This document shows, one piece after another, positions 24,859-38,274 of a DNA stretch of 64,000 nt. Position 1 is the stretch's first letter, and the number at the start of each line of letters is the position of its first letter. The position numbers and the translations under genes are program-made. Below the pieces are notes generated by a model. That model saw nothing but the letters and a program-made list of their open reading frames with translations. It was not told where the DNA came from and did not search any database. The DNA lies in NCBI GenBank assembly GCA_947501265.1, contig CANMVY010000001.1, positions 1 to 64,000 on the forward strand, given 5' to 3'. The DNA is from Bacteroidota bacterium (GTDB lineage Bacteria; Bacteroidota; Bacteroidia; UBA7662; CANHCV01).

Positions 24859-24891
24859 TCGCTTCGCTCGTGATCCCTAATTGGGGAGCGA
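24859..24891 (-). repeat. Reverse-oriented copy of the tRNA-Ser(UGA) array core
   Basis: The minus strand reads tcgctcccc, aattagggatcacgagcg, aagcga in continuous order. This matches the core of the 99-bp unit (cgctcccccacttagggatc and following) and shows the element is dispersed. Confidence 0.75.
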
Positions 24892-24928
24892 TACACCCAT
24901 AGAAAACCAAAAACAATTCGTGGATTGA

Positions 24929-24956
24929 GTAGGTTCAACGCATGCGTTGAACCTAC
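24929..24956. repeat. 28-bp perfect palindrome containing copy 2 of the 22-bp design
   Basis: Half-site gtaggttcaacgca followed by its exact reverse complement. The inner 22 bp (24932-24953) differ from copy 1 at two symmetric base pairs per half, so pairing is preserved. Confidence 0.85.
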
Positions 24957-24972
24957 CATAAAACCAAATAAA

Positions 24973-24994
24973 AAAACCCAGCAAGCTGGGTTTT
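24973..24994 (-). terminator. Terminator of tRNA-Ser(GCU)
   Basis: Stem aaaacccagc / gctgggtttt with loop aa. On the minus strand it follows the tRNA end by about 10 nt and is followed by a T run (ttttttattt). Confidence 0.85.
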
Positions 24995-25004
24995 CAATGG
25001 GCAG

Positions 25005-25093
25005 CGGAGGGGGCGGGATTCGAACCCGCGGTACCGGTTTCCCAGTACGACAGTTTAGCAAACTGTTGGTTTCAGCCTCTCACCCACCCCTCC
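25005..25093 (-). tRNA. tRNA-Ser(GCU)
   Basis: An 89-nt class II tRNA on the minus strand. Acceptor stem GGAGGGG / CCCCTCC, anticodon loop tttgcta giving GCU, long variable arm, GGTTCGAATCC T-arm and G discriminator. CCA is not encoded. It decodes AGC and AGU. Confidence 0.97.
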
Positions 25094-25161
25094 TTTGGGA
25101 AGGCAAATTTAAGGATTGTTTTCCTTTATCCACAAATTTTTTCGACCTTTATTGAACCAAA

Positions 25162-26199
25162 ATGAAAAAATTCCTGCTTTTGTTTTTTCTGCTCCCGCAA
25201 ATCATTCATTCTCAAAACTTAAATTGGGAGGTCAATGTTTCCAAAGGAATTGGAACTTTCATTCCGCATACCTATAAAATCCGACACCTCGTTTCAGGTT
25301 ATGAATCTCCGTTTGCATTGAGCTTATTGAATCAAACCAAGCAAACCCAAGTTTTTCTCCATTACTTTCCTTCCCAAAATCCTGTAATTGGTTCTCAATG
25401 GGCAATAACTCCAACCCATGTTTATCCCATTATCAGCACTTCCACATTTAAATTCCAATGGCTGGGTGGTGCAGGAATAGCACGAATTGAAAATCCATTT
25501 CATCAGATTTCCAATCCCAAAAACATTGCAATCGGTTCGAAATGGAACGTTTCCATTTTAACCGGATTTAAAACCAAATTTCAATTCAACGAATGGAACA
25601 TAGGAACCGAACTTTTTGCTCAACACGCCAGCAACGGATCCTTTAAAAAACCAAACCTGGGTTTGAATTACCTCAACTTCTATTTTACGGTTGGAAAATC
25701 ACTATCAAATCTTCCGAAGTTTCGGTTAGAAGTTCCAAAAACAATCATTCCACCATCTTCCATATATACAACCTTCTGTGCGTTTGTCAATCAAGCCAAT
25801 CTTCCTGGAGCACCAACATCTTTGGTTTTTTCTAGCCAAACAGGTTGGATTCAAATGATATCGAAGAAAAAATTCTTCACCACAGGAATGGATATCTTCT
25901 TGGATGGTTCTAATCGAAAAACCCTTTCCCAAATTTTAGAAAAAGATTTAACACCATTTCAAACAGCACAAATTGGCTGGCAATTGGGGTATGGGTTCTG
26001 GGGAAATGGTCAATTAGCCGCATTTGTACAACAAGGTGTGTATTTGTATTCCCTCGAAAATCTGGAAGGAAAACTTTATCAGAGAATAGGTATTCGACGG
26101 ATCATGAATGAACAATTACAATTCACGGCTTCCTTAAAAACACACTTTGCCCGAGCCGACCATCTAGAATTTGGAATTTTATACCTTTGGAAATCATGA
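25162..26199 (+). CDS. PagL-type lipid A deacylase / acyloxyacyl hydrolase family
   Basis: A 345-residue protein with signal peptide 1-18 (MKKFLLLFFLLPQIIHSQ) and outer-membrane barrel character. The segment QHASNGSFKKPNLGLNYLNF matches the PagL active-site pattern H-x-S-N...N-x-G with catalytic His and Ser. PagL removes the 3-O-acyl chain from lipid A at the outer membrane. The protein is roughly twice the size of enterobacterial PagL; the extra C-terminal strands are usual for the Bacteroidota branch. The next gene overlaps its stop as ATGA, indicating coupling with a surface lipoprotein. Confidence 0.75.
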   Translation: MKKFLLLFFLLPQIIHSQNLNWEVNVSKGIGTFIPHTYKIRHLVSGYESPFALSLLNQTKQTQVFLHYFPSQNPVIGSQWAITPTHVYPIISTSTFKFQWLGGAGIARIENPFHQISNPKNIAIGSKWNVSILTGFKTKFQFNEWNIGTELFAQHASNGSFKKPNLGLNYLNFYFTVGKSLSNLPKFRLEVPKTIIPPSSIYTTFCAFVNQANLPGAPTSLVFSSQTGWIQMISKKKFFTTGMDIFLDGSNRKTLSQILEKDLTPFQTAQIGWQLGYGFWGNGQLAAFVQQGVYLYSLENLEGKLYQRIGIRRIMNEQLQFTASLKTHFARADHLEFGILYLWKS

Positions 26200-26936
26200 G
26201 AATCCTTACTGTCATCTTTTTGTGGAGTTCCCTATTCGCTTCGTGCACGAAATGGGCCGATGACCCTTGCAAGCATCAAGGAGGTGAAAAAGGGAAGTTG
26301 GAAAAGGTCATTAACCCCTTCCATCATTTGGAAATCAACCAGCATCTTCCTTGTACGATCATTTATTCAGACACTCCGAAGATCGTGTTTTACGGGCCCG
26401 CGGGTAGTTTACCGTTCATTTCAGCCGAAGTCGAGAACGATACCTTAACCTTAAAAAACAAGAACCGCTGCAGTTGGTTACGAAATTACGATCAGTCCAT
26501 CTCGGTTGAGATTTATACTCCGTTCCTCCATTCCATTAACCAAAAAGGTTCTGCAGATCTTAGCATTTCAAAACCGTTTCAAACACCCAAGTTGATTTTT
26601 TACTCCGAGTATTACTCTGGAAATGTTACTTTCGAAAATTTAGCTACCGACACCCTCATGGCATGGGTTAATTCTTCAGGAAGTGCGTTTTTTGATATAA
26701 AAGGGAAGAGCAAATACACTTATTTATTCATTCGAGGAAGCAGTCAAATCAACGGTTTAGAATTGGAAACCGAGACGGCTCATTTGGTTAGTTATTCCAA
26801 TGGAGATATTCAAATGAAAGCCCCAAACGAAACGATTATTGCAGAGATACGGTACAACGGAAATATTCAAATTAGCAAAAGACCTCCACACGAAAAAATT
26901 GTCATTACTGGAAAAGGAAAATACCTCTATCCATAA
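26196..26936 (+). CDS. Lipoprotein with head-GIN (DUF2807) domain
   Basis: A protein of about 246 residues with lipoprotein signal MRILTVIFLWSSLFASC (lipobox LFASC). It is followed by a repetitive beta-helix-like region of the DUF2807/head-GIN type, with short turns such as NQKGSADLSISK, NSSGSAFFDIKG and RYNGNIQISK. The family is thought to act in surface adhesion or sensing and has no known enzyme activity. The start is ATG 26196, overlapping the upstream stop; a TTG three codons earlier is less likely. A bidirectional terminator follows. Confidence 0.75.
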   Translation: MRILTVIFLWSSLFASCTKWADDPCKHQGGEKGKLEKVINPFHHLEINQHLPCTIIYSDTPKIVFYGPAGSLPFISAEVENDTLTLKNKNRCSWLRNYDQSISVEIYTPFLHSINQKGSADLSISKPFQTPKLIFYSEYYSGNVTFENLATDTLMAWVNSSGSAFFDIKGKSKYTYLFIRGSSQINGLELETETAHLVSYSNGDIQMKAPNETIIAEIRYNGNIQISKRPPHEKIVITGKGKYLYP

Positions 26937-26968
26937 AAAAAGGTCGATCCCGAAGGAACGACCTTTTT
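26935..26968. terminator. Bidirectional terminator between the lipoprotein gene and rpoC
   Basis: Stem aaaaaaggtcg / cgaccttttt, with the inner tcc/gga pair continuing it, and A and T runs on the two sides. It serves the plus-strand lipoprotein gene and the minus-strand rpoBC operon. Confidence 0.85.
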
Positions 26969-26988
26969 TGTTATTGATTTCTTAAAGA

Positions 26989-29900
26989 TTATTCCAAGAT
27001 ATCTGCATGCTTGGATGGCATAATGGATTCGTAATCATCTTTATTGGCCACCAATACGCGATTGAATCGACGCATACCGGTACCAGCAGGAATCAAGTGT
27101 CCAACAATAACATTTTCCTTCAAACCTTCCAATGAATCAACTTTACCAGAAATGGCGGCTTCATTCAAAACCTTGGTCGTTTCTTGGAAAGATGCTGCAG
27201 AGATAAAGCTCTCGGTACTCAAAGAAGCACGAGTAATTCCTTGAAGAACCGGACGTGACGTTGCAGGAATTGCATCACGGTACTGAACCGTAGTCATATC
27301 ACGGCGCTTCAATTTAGAATTCTCATCGCGAATTTGACGAAGAGTTACGCGTTGACCACGACGTAAAACGTCGCTATCTCCGGCATCAACAATGATTTTC
27401 TTATCAAAAATCCAATCATTTGACTTGTTGAACTCCATTTTATCGGCAATTTCTTGCTCCAAAAATTCGGTATCACCTGGATCTTCAATTTCAACCTTCT
27501 TCATCATTTGACGAACAATGACTTCGAAGTGTTTGTCGTTAATTTTCACCCCTTGCAAACGGTAAACTTCTTGGATGTTATTAACCAAGTAGTTTTGAAC
27601 GGCACTTGGTCCTTTGATCGCAAGAATGGCTCCAGGAGTAACAGCTCCATCGGAAAGCGGGTGACCTGCCTTGATGAAGTCGTTATCTTGAACAAGGATG
27701 TGTTTCGACATGGGAACCATGTATTTCTTCTGGGTTCCATCGCGGGATTCAATGTGAATTTCACGATTACCACGCTTAATTCCACCGAAGGTTACCACTC
27801 CATCGATTTGAGAAACAACAGCTGGATTGGATGGATTACGCGCCTCGAACAATTCAGTTACACGAGGAAGACCTCCAGTAATATCCTGGGTACGGTTTCC
27901 TGAACGTGGAATTTTTGCAAGAATTTGTCCGGGAACAATTTTATCTCCATCGGAAATCGCCAAGTGGGATCCCACCGGCATGTTGTAATTACGCAACAAC
28001 TGGTCTTTCTTCACAATTCGAAGAACAGGGTTACGTTTTTTATCACGTGTTTCAATGATTACTTTCTCGCGGAAACCTGTTTGTTCATCGGATTCTTCTT
28101 TGAACGTAATGTTTTCAACGATGTTCTCGAATTCAACTTTACCTTCAAATTCAGAGAGGATAACCGCGTTATAAGGATCCCAAGAACAAATCTTCTGACC
28201 TTTGCTGACGGTTTCTCCATCTTTCACAAAAAGAGTAGAACCATAAGGAATAACGTTGTTAGCAAGAACCGTTTTGGTTTCTGGGTGCAACAAGCGCAAT
28301 TCACCTGAACGAGTTAATACCACTTCATTTGCAGCGTCATTGGTTTTGTTGGTAACCGTACGAATTTCATCAAATTCAACAATACCGTCGAATTTAGCTA
28401 AAATTTGAGACTCTCCAACGAAACCACCCGCAACCCCACCGACGTGGAAGGTACGAAGTGTCAACTGGGTTCCAGGTTCTCCAATCGATTGAGCTGCGAT
28501 AACACCAACTGCTTCACCCATCTGAGCTAACTTCCCAGTTGCCAAGTTTTTACCATAGCATAAGGCACACACCCCTTTTTCTGCCTCACATGTCAAAACG
28601 GAACGAATTTCAATGGTATCTAAAGAAGAATTCTCAATACGTTTTGCAACGAAATCGGAAATTAATTCATTGGCTGATGCCAATTTTTCTCCAGTAACCG
28701 GATCAATAACATCGTTCAAACTTGCACGACCAACAATGCGCTCTGAAATGGGTTCAACGATTTCTTCGTTGTCTTTCAATGCAGATACATCAATTCCGCG
28801 CAAAGTACCACAATCATGCTCATTGATCACTACGTCTTGAGCAACGTCGTGCAAACGACGGGTAAGATAACCCGCATCTGCCGTTTTCAACGCTGTATCC
28901 GCCAAACCTTTACGAGCACCGTGAGTAGAGATGAAATACTCCAATACCGAAAGACCTTCTTTAAAGTTAGAAAGAATGGGGTTTTCAATGATCGCGCCCT
29001 GAGAAGAAGCACCAGATTTCTGAGGCTTTGCCATCAATCCACGCATACCACCCAACTGACGAATCTGCTCTTTGGAACCACGAGCTCCTGAATCCAACAT
29101 CATGTAAATGGAGTTGAATCCTTGCTTATGGCTCGAAATTTCTTTCATCAAGGTATCTGTCAATCGAGAGTTAATGCGGGTCCAAATATCAATAACTTGG
29201 TTATAACGCTCGTTGTTCGTGATGAATCCCATGTCGTAGTTCCCTTTAACCTCAGCAACTTCCTCCATCGCTTGATTCACCAAAGAAACCTTTGCTTCAG
29301 GAACAATGACGTCGGCCAAGTTGAACGACAATCCACCTTGGAATGCCATTTTGAAACCTAGTGACTTGATATCATCCAAAAATTTAACCGTTGTTGGAAG
29401 ATCGGTATAGTTAATAATTCGGGTAATCAAATCACGAAGCGACTTTTTGGTCAACAACTCATTGATATAACCAACGTTTTCAGGAACACATCCATTAAAT
29501 AATACGCGACCTACCGTTGTTTCAATCACTTTTTTCACCAGTGCATCTCCTTCGCGAACATTTACACGAACTTTAATGATGGCGTGCAAATCTACACGGC
29601 CTTCATGGTAAGCAATCGATACTTCTTCTGGTCCATAAAACGTTAATCCTTCCCCGCGAACTGGATTCTCAGGAATAGATTTACGAGGTTTTGTGATGTA
29701 ATATAGACCCAAAACCATGTCCTGAGAAGGTACGGTAATCGGAGATCCGTTGGCAGGATTAAGGATGTTGTGCGATGCCAACATCAACAATTGGGCTTCC
29801 AAAATTGCGGCATTGCCTAAAGGCAAGTGAACCGCCATTTGGTCACCGTCAAAGTCAGCGTTAAATGCAGAACAAACCAATGGGTGCAATTGAATTGCTT

Positions 29901-31314
29901 TACCTTCGATCAGTTTTGGTTGGAACGACTGAATCCCCAAACGGTGAAGAGTTGGAGCACGGTTCAAAAGAACTGGATGTCCTTTCATTACGTTTTCCAA
30001 AATTTCCCAAACCACGGCTTCTTTACGCTCAACTACTTTTTTAGCTGATTTAACGGTTTTTACAATTCCACGCTCAATCAACTTACGAATGATGAATGGT
30101 TTGTACAATTCCGCTGCCATATCCTTTGGAATACCGCACTCGTGCAATTTCAATTCAGGACCAACAACAATAACGGAACGACCGGAATAATCAACACGCT
30201 TACCCAACAAGTTTTGACGGAAACGGCCTTGTTTACCTTTCAACATATCGGAAAGGGATTTCAGAGCACGGTTACCTTCTGCTTTTACGGCATTCACTTT
30301 TCTTGAGTTATCGAAAAGAGAATCTACCGCTTCTTGAAGCATGCGTTTTTCATTTCTTAAAATCACATCTGGAGCCTTGATTTCGATCAAACGCTTCAAA
30401 CGATTATTACGAATAATAACACGGCGGTAAAGATCATTCAAATCCGACGTTGCGAAACGACCGCCGTCCAATGGCACCAATGGACGCAATTCCGGTGGAA
30501 TTACAGGAACCATTTTCACGATCATCCACTCAGGGTTATTCGACCCGGTAGTTTTGGCATGACGGAAAGCTTCTACAACTTTCAAACGCTTCAATGCCTC
30601 AGATTTACGTTGTTGAGACGTTTCTGTATCGGCTTGTGCACGCAAATCGATGGACATGGTATCCAATTCTAGATTGGATAAAAGATCCAAAAGGGCATCA
30701 GCTCCCATCTTTGCAACAAATTTGTTGGGATCAGAATCGTCCAACATTTGATTGTCACGTGGAAGTGCATCCAAAATTTCGAGGTATTCTTCCTCAGTTA
30801 GAAGATCCAAACGTTGAATGGCACCTTGGTCTTTCCCTTTTGCATCTTCGCCACGGGTAAATACCTCATTGACCATCCCTGGACTAATAACTACATAACG
30901 TTCGTAGTAAATAACCGTGTCAAGCTTCTTGGTAGAAAGGCCCAACAAGTATCCAATTTTATTGGGTAAAGAACGGAAATACCAAATGTGTGCAACAGGA
31001 ACCACCAATTTGATGTGTCCCATGCGCTCACGGCGAACCTTCTTTTCAGTTACCTCAACTCCGCAACGATCGCAAACAATCCCTTTGTATCGGATGCGCT
31101 TATACTTTCCGCAATGGCATTCGAAATCTTTTACTGGACCGAAAATTCGCTCACAGAAAAGACCGCCCATTTCGGGTTTGTAAGTACGGTAATTGATGGT
31201 TTCTGGTTTCAATACTTCACCATACGACATGTCGTTGATGCTTTCGGGTGACGAAAGTCCAATACGGATAGTATTGAATCCATTTTTTACTTTAATGTCT
31301 TTACGGTAGGACAT
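26989..31314 (-). CDS. rpoC: DNA-directed RNA polymerase subunit beta'
   Basis: The 1441-residue beta' subunit. The N-terminal zinc site is [20 protein letters not shown] and the catalytic Mg loop NADFDGDQM lies near residue 470. The second zinc cluster around [13 protein letters not shown], the trigger-loop region [17 protein letters not shown] and the C-terminal tail are all present. It lies 24 bp after rpoB on the minus strand and is the last gene of the operon. A terminator sits about 20 bp past the stop. Confidence 0.99.
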   Translation of the reverse strand: MSYRKDIKVKNGFNTIRIGLSSPESINDMSYGEVLKPETINYRTYKPEMGGLFCERIFGPVKDFECHCGKYKRIRYKGIVCDRCGVEVTEKKVRRERMGHIKLVVPVAHIWYFRSLPNKIGYLLGLSTKKLDTVIYYERYVVISPGMVNEVFTRGEDAKGKDQGAIQRLDLLTEEEYLEILDALPRDNQMLDDSDPNKFVAKMGADALLDLLSNLELDTMSIDLRAQADTETSQQRKSEALKRLKVVEAFRHAKTTGSNNPEWMIVKMVPVIPPELRPLVPLDGGRFATSDLNDLYRRVIIRNNRLKRLIEIKAPDVILRNEKRMLQEAVDSLFDNSRKVNAVKAEGNRALKSLSDMLKGKQGRFRQNLLGKRVDYSGRSVIVVGPELKLHECGIPKDMAAELYKPFIIRKLIERGIVKTVKSAKKVVERKEAVVWEILENVMKGHPVLLNRAPTLHRLGIQSFQPKLIEGKAIQLHPLVCSAFNADFDGDQMAVHLPLGNAAILEAQLLMLASHNILNPANGSPITVPSQDMVLGLYYITKPRKSIPENPVRGEGLTFYGPEEVSIAYHEGRVDLHAIIKVRVNVREGDALVKKVIETTVGRVLFNGCVPENVGYINELLTKKSLRDLITRIINYTDLPTTVKFLDDIKSLGFKMAFQGGLSFNLADVIVPEAKVSLVNQAMEEVAEVKGNYDMGFITNNERYNQVIDIWTRINSRLTDTLMKEISSHKQGFNSIYMMLDSGARGSKEQIRQLGGMRGLMAKPQKSGASSQGAIIENPILSNFKEGLSVLEYFISTHGARKGLADTALKTADAGYLTRRLHDVAQDVVINEHDCGTLRGIDVSALKDNEEIVEPISERIVGRASLNDVIDPVTGEKLASANELISDFVAKRIENSSLDTIEIRSVLTCEAEKGVCALCYGKNLATGKLAQMGEAVGVIAAQSIGEPGTQLTLRTFHVGGVAGGFVGESQILAKFDGIVEFDEIRTVTNKTNDAANEVVLTRSGELRLLHPETKTVLANNVIPYGSTLFVKDGETVSKGQKICSWDPYNAVILSEFEGKVEFENIVENITFKEESDEQTGFREKVIIETRDKKRNPVLRIVKKDQLLRNYNMPVGSHLAISDGDKIVPGQILAKIPRSGNRTQDITGGLPRVTELFEARNPSNPAVVSQIDGVVTFGGIKRGNREIHIESRDGTQKKYMVPMSKHILVQDNDFIKAGHPLSDGAVTPGAILAIKGPSAVQNYLVNNIQEVYRLQGVKINDKHFEVIVRQMMKKVEIEDPGDTEFLEQEIADKMEFNKSNDWIFDKKIIVDAGDSDVLRRGQRVTLRQIRDENSKLKRRDMTTVQYRDAIPATSRPVLQGITRASLSTESFISAASFQETTKVLNEAAISGKVDSLEGLKENVIVGHLIPAGTGMRRFNRVLVANKDDYESIMPSKHADILE

Positions 31315-31338
31315 AATTCTATTTCCTCTTCTTAATGA

Positions 31339-35148
<3,810 letters not shown>

Positions 35149-35191
35149 AGCCAGTAAAATTTATTGGTTTCAATAATCAAAACAAATAGCC

Positions 35192-35219
35192 GAGCACCCA
35201 ACCTTCCGGAGGGGTGCTC
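35192..35219 (-). terminator. Hairpin attenuator between rplL and rpoB
   Basis: Stem gagcaccc / gggtgctc with a 12-nt loop lies in the 96-bp rplL-rpoB gap. On the minus strand it is followed by a T-rich tract (ggctatttgttttgatt). An intrinsic partial terminator here would lower rpoBC relative to the ribosomal proteins, as known for this junction in other bacteria. Confidence 0.6.
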
Positions 35220-35244
35220 AGCTTAAAACGGGAAACCGTAAGAA

Positions 35245-35622
35245 TTACTTGATCTCAACGGTAGCTCCTGCTTCTTCCAACTTCGCTTTCAAGGCATCTG
35301 CTTCATCTTTAGCAACACCTTCTTTAACGGGTTTTGGAGCAGCATCTACCAAGTCTTTAGCTTCTTTCAAGCCAAGACCAGTAAGGTCTTTAACAACCTT
35401 TACTACGTTCAATTTAGAAGCACCAGAATCTTTCAAGATTACGTCGAAAGAGGTTTTCTCTTCAGCAGCAGCAGCGCCACCACCAGCAGGAGCAGCAGCA
35501 ACTGCAACAGCAGCAGCAGCAGGCTCAATACCGTACTCATCTTTCAAAATTTGTGCTAGTTCGTTAACTTCTTTTACAGTTAAGTTAACCAATTGTTCTG
35601 CGAAAGCTTTTAAATCTGCCAT
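35245..35622 (-). CDS. rplL: Ribosomal protein bL12 (L7/L12)
   Basis: A 125-residue stalk protein. It has an N-terminal dimerisation helix, an Ala/Gly hinge ([20 protein letters not shown]) and a C-terminal factor-binding domain with [19 protein letters not shown]. It recruits translation GTPases to the ribosome. It lies 34 bp downstream of rplJ and the two are normally expressed together, with four L12 or more per L10. Confidence 0.98.
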   Translation of the reverse strand: MADLKAFAEQLVNLTVKEVNELAQILKDEYGIEPAAAAVAVAAAPAGGGAAAAEEKTSFDVILKDSGASKLNVVKVVKDLTGLGLKEAKDLVDAAPKPVKEGVAKDEADALKAKLEEAGATVEIK

Positions 35623-35656
35623 GATTTTGTTTGTTTTTTTGTTTTACTTGTTTGAA

Positions 35657-36178
35657 TTAACCACGCTCTTCAAGCGCTTTTACGATGCCAGCCAATTTGT
35701 TGCCACCAGATTGCAATGCACCAAGTACATTTTTGGCTGGAGACTGGAGAAGGCCAACAATTTCTCCGATAAGTTCATTTTTAGATTTCAATGCAACCAA
35801 AGCATCCAATGACTCATCACCCAAATAAATGGCTTGGTCAATGTAAGCCGCTTTCACAAGGGGCTTGTCTTTTTTAGTACGGAAATCTTTAATCAACTTT
35901 GCGGGAACGTTCCCAACATCGGAAACCATGATTGAAGTTTCACCATGAAGAGCATCGAAGAGACCTTGGTAACGCTCGGAATCAATTTGCTCAAGTGCTT
36001 TACGCAACATGGTGTTCTTCACAACCGTATAATCAACGCCACGTTGGAAGCACAGGCGTCGTAATTGGTTGACGGAATCGACGTTTAAACCACCCGCATC
36101 GGTAATGTAGAAATAGGAGGCATTCTCCAGACGATCTACCAAGCTTTGTATCGCTTGTACTTTATCTTGTCTTGTCAT
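35657..36178 (-). CDS. rplJ: Ribosomal protein uL10
   Basis: A 173-residue L10, the stalk base that carries bL12 dimers. Recognised by MTRQDKVQAIQSLVDRLENA, the RNA-binding region VDYTVVKNTMLRKALEQ and the C-terminal L12-binding helix. It follows rplA by 3 bp. In many bacteria L10 represses its own mRNA; no separate leader space exists here. Confidence 0.97.
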   Translation of the reverse strand: MTRQDKVQAIQSLVDRLENASYFYITDAGGLNVDSVNQLRRLCFQRGVDYTVVKNTMLRKALEQIDSERYQGLFDALHGETSIMVSDVGNVPAKLIKDFRTKKDKPLVKAAYIDQAIYLGDESLDALVALKSKNELIGEIVGLLQSPAKNVLGALQSGGNKLAGIVKALEERG

Positions 36179-36181
36179 ACC

Positions 36182-36874
36182 TTAAACGAGAGATTTAGTT
36201 TCAACATGGATTCCAGGAGACATTGTGGAAGAAATAGCTACACTTTTGATGTAGGTTCCTTTAGCTGCAGAAGGCTTTAATTTCAAAATCATTGAAATGA
36301 TTTCCTGTGCATTTTCCACCAATTTGTCTGGAGTGAAAGATACTCTTCCAATGCGGGTATGAACGATACCGTTCTTATCCACTTTGAAATCAATTTTACC
36401 GCCTTTAACTTCTGTTACCGCTTTGGCGATATCGTCTGTAACGGTTCCTGTTTTAGGGTTTGGCATCAAACCACGAGGACCTAAGAAACGGCCTAAACGA
36501 CCAACTTTTGCCATCATGGAAGGTTGAGTTACAATAACGTCAACGTCGCACCAACCACCTTCAATTTTCTGGATCATGTCATCACCACCCACGTGATCGG
36601 CACCAGCAGCTTTTGCCTCGGCTTCTTTATCAGGGGTACAAATCACCATAACTCGAGCTACTTTACCCGTTCCATGTGGAAGTGTTACGGATCCACGAAC
36701 CATTTGATTTGCTTTACGAGGATCAACGCCCAAACGAACATTGATGTCTACAGAAGCGTCAAACTTAGTGAATGTGATGTCTTTAACCATGCCAGCAGCT
36801 TCGCTTAACGCGTAGATTTTGGTCAAATCAAATTTGGCCAACGCTGCTTTACGATTTTTAGTTAGTTTACCCAT
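36182..36874 (-). CDS. rplA: Ribosomal protein uL1
   Basis: A 230-residue L1, the mobile stalk protein at the E site. It shows [20 protein letters not shown] and [19 protein letters not shown], both family signatures. The start codon overlaps the rplK stop by one base. Autoregulation by L1 binding its mRNA is usual in the family. Confidence 0.98.
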   Translation of the reverse strand: MGKLTKNRKAALAKFDLTKIYALSEAAGMVKDITFTKFDASVDINVRLGVDPRKANQMVRGSVTLPHGTGKVARVMVICTPDKEAEAKAAGADHVGGDDMIQKIEGGWCDVDVIVTQPSMMAKVGRLGRFLGPRGLMPNPKTGTVTDDIAKAVTEVKGGKIDFKVDKNGIVHTRIGRVSFTPDKLVENAQEIISMILKLKPSAAKGTYIKSVAISSTMSPGIHVETKSLV

Positions 36875-37332
36875 TATGCATCCCCTCCATCTTTATCCCA
36901 AGGTGCAGTACCTGAGATGGTAATACCGAGTGAACGGGCAGTTCCAGCTACCATTCGCATAGCGCTGTCTAATTTGAAAGCATTCAAATCAGGCATCTTG
37001 ATCTCGGCGATTTCTTTCACCTGATCCCAAGTTACTGATCCAACTTTCTTCCTGTTAGGTTCTGCAGATCCTTTAGCGATCTTGGCAGCGTCGATCAATT
37101 GAATCGCTACCGGAGGAGTCTTCACCACGAAGTCGAATGACTTGTCCTTGTAAACCGTGATAACTACAGGTAAAACCTTTCCGGCTTTTTCCTGAGTTCT
37201 CGCGTTGAATTGCTTACAGAACTCCATGATGTTCAACCCCTTTGAACCTAAGGCAGGACCAATCGGCGGCGATGGATTCGCGGCGCCTCCCTTTATCTGC
37301 AATTTGATAAAGGTCTCAATTTCCTTAGCCAT
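36874..37332 (-). CDS. rplK: Ribosomal protein uL11
   Basis: A 152-residue L11, slightly longer than the usual 141-147. N-terminal [20 protein letters not shown] is the thiostrepton/release-factor-facing domain and the C-terminal RNA-binding domain contains [13 protein letters not shown]. It follows nusG by 15 bp and precedes rplA. Confidence 0.98.
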   Translation of the reverse strand: MAKEIETFIKLQIKGGAANPSPPIGPALGSKGLNIMEFCKQFNARTQEKAGKVLPVVITVYKDKSFDFVVKTPPVAIQLIDAAKIAKGSAEPNRKKVGSVTWDQVKEIAEIKMPDLNAFKLDSAMRMVAGTARSLGITISGTAPWDKDGGDA

Positions 37333-37347
37333 TATTAATTATTTAGT

Positions 37348-37899
37348 TTAAGAGATTCTTTCTACTTGATTATAGTTCAAATCCAACGGAGTTTTACGTC
37401 CGAAGATTTTAACCATTACTCGCAATTTTTTCTTGTCTTCGTTCACCTCATCAATCACACCGGTGAAATCGTTAAATGGTCCATCGACCACCTTAATAGA
37501 TTCTCCAATGATGAAAGGAACTGTAGCGAAGGCGGCAGCATCCGTCAATTCATCAACAATTCCTAACATTCTTTTCGCTTCTGATTCACGTAGCGGTGTT
37601 GGATTTTCTTTACCAAGAAAATCGATCACATTGGGAACATTACGAATAATGCTGATTAAATCTGGATCTAGTTTTCCTTCTAGAAGCATATAACCTGGCA
37701 TCATGTTGCTTTCTACGACAACCTTTTTGCCATTACGAATTTGTAAACGTTTTTCAACAGGGATGACAACCTGCGGGACCTTTTCAGCAGCACCAACACC
37801 AGCTACTTCTTGGAGAATATAATCTTTGATTTTCTTCTCTTTGCCGCTGATGGTACGCAAAACATACCATTTGAAATCCAACTTTTTTTCTGTACTCAT
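37348..37899 (-). CDS. nusG: Transcription elongation/antitermination factor NusG
   Basis: A 183-residue NusG with an N-terminal NGN domain (WYVLRTISGKEKKIKDYI) and a C-terminal KOW domain with IKVVDGPFNDFTGVIDEV. It links RNA polymerase to Rho or to the ribosome. It follows secE by 20 bp, the normal order. Confidence 0.98.
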   Translation of the reverse strand: MSTEKKLDFKWYVLRTISGKEKKIKDYILQEVAGVGAAEKVPQVVIPVEKRLQIRNGKKVVVESNMMPGYMLLEGKLDPDLISIIRNVPNVIDFLGKENPTPLRESEAKRMLGIVDELTDAAAFATVPFIIGESIKVVDGPFNDFTGVIDEVNEDKKKLRVMVKIFGRKTPLDLNYNQVERIS

Positions 37900-37919
37900 C
37901 TTAATTGATTCCCGTAGGA

Positions 37920-38111
37920 TTAGAACAATTGATACAAATTATCAAGCAAGACAGAGAATACCTTATCCATCAGAAAGATGATCACTGAAAAAATCAGCGT
38001 ACCAACCAAAACGAGGACAAGACTTTGGGTAAGTTCTTCCCATTTTGGCCAGGAAACATTTTCCAATAGCTCGGTATAGGAATCCTTGATGTATGTTAGA
38101 ACGGATTTCAT
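37920..38111 (-). CDS. secE: Preprotein translocase subunit SecE
   Basis: A 63-residue, single-transmembrane SecE with conserved ELLENVSWPKWEELTQS before the membrane helix LVLVLVGTLIFSVIIFLMD. The start is ATG 38111. A GTG start at 38132 in the same frame would run into the tRNA-Trp gene and is rejected. SecE clamps SecY in the Sec translocon. Confidence 0.95.
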   Translation of the reverse strand: MKSVLTYIKDSYTELLENVSWPKWEELTQSLVLVLVGTLIFSVIIFLMDKVFSVLLDNLYQLF

Positions 38112-38129
38112 GACATTATTTTCTTTTTG

Positions 38130-38202
38130 CACGGGCGGTAAGATTCGAACTCACGACCCTCGGTTTTGGAGACCGATGCTCTACCAGCTGAGCTACACCC
38201 GT
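38130..38202 (-). tRNA. tRNA-Trp(CCA)
   Basis: A 73-nt tRNA on the minus strand. Acceptor ACGGGTG / CGCCCGT, anticodon loop tctccaaaa giving CCA, T-loop GTTCGAATC, discriminator G and no encoded CCA end. It lies between tuf and secE, its conserved place in bacteria. Confidence 0.97.
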
Positions 38203-38226
38203 AAACCTGGTTATTTAACAGACAAA

Positions 38227-38253
38227 GAGAACCGGAGTAAAATTCCGGTTCTC
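38227..38253 (-). terminator. Hairpin between tuf and tRNA-Trp
   Basis: Stem gagaaccgga / tccggttctc with a 7-nt loop lies 22 bp past the tuf stop. On the minus strand only a short T tract follows (tttgtctg). It may be a partial terminator or an RNA processing or stability hairpin rather than a full stop. Confidence 0.55.
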
Positions 38254-38274
38254 CACGTCATTTTAAGCTAGATA

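Larger units (their letters stand above)
24134..25004. other. Non-coding, palindrome- and repeat-rich island next to tRNA-Ser(GCU)
   Basis: No credible gene is present in about 870 bp. The stretch is a mosaic. It contains two 22-bp palindromes of the same design (24174, 24932), a 39-bp diverged direct repeat (24314 and 24403), twin cgtttataaacg palindromes (24510, 24530) and a 26-bp diverged direct repeat (24571 and 24720). It also has a ccctgagcgaagtcgaaggg element (24776-24795) and a reverse copy of the repeat found after tRNA-Ser(UGA) (24859-24891). Confidence 0.8.

Noticed and set aside
24134-25004. Small protein genes in the second island
   Set aside because: Short frames exist on both strands but all cross palindromes or repeats and none has a convincing start, composition or family.
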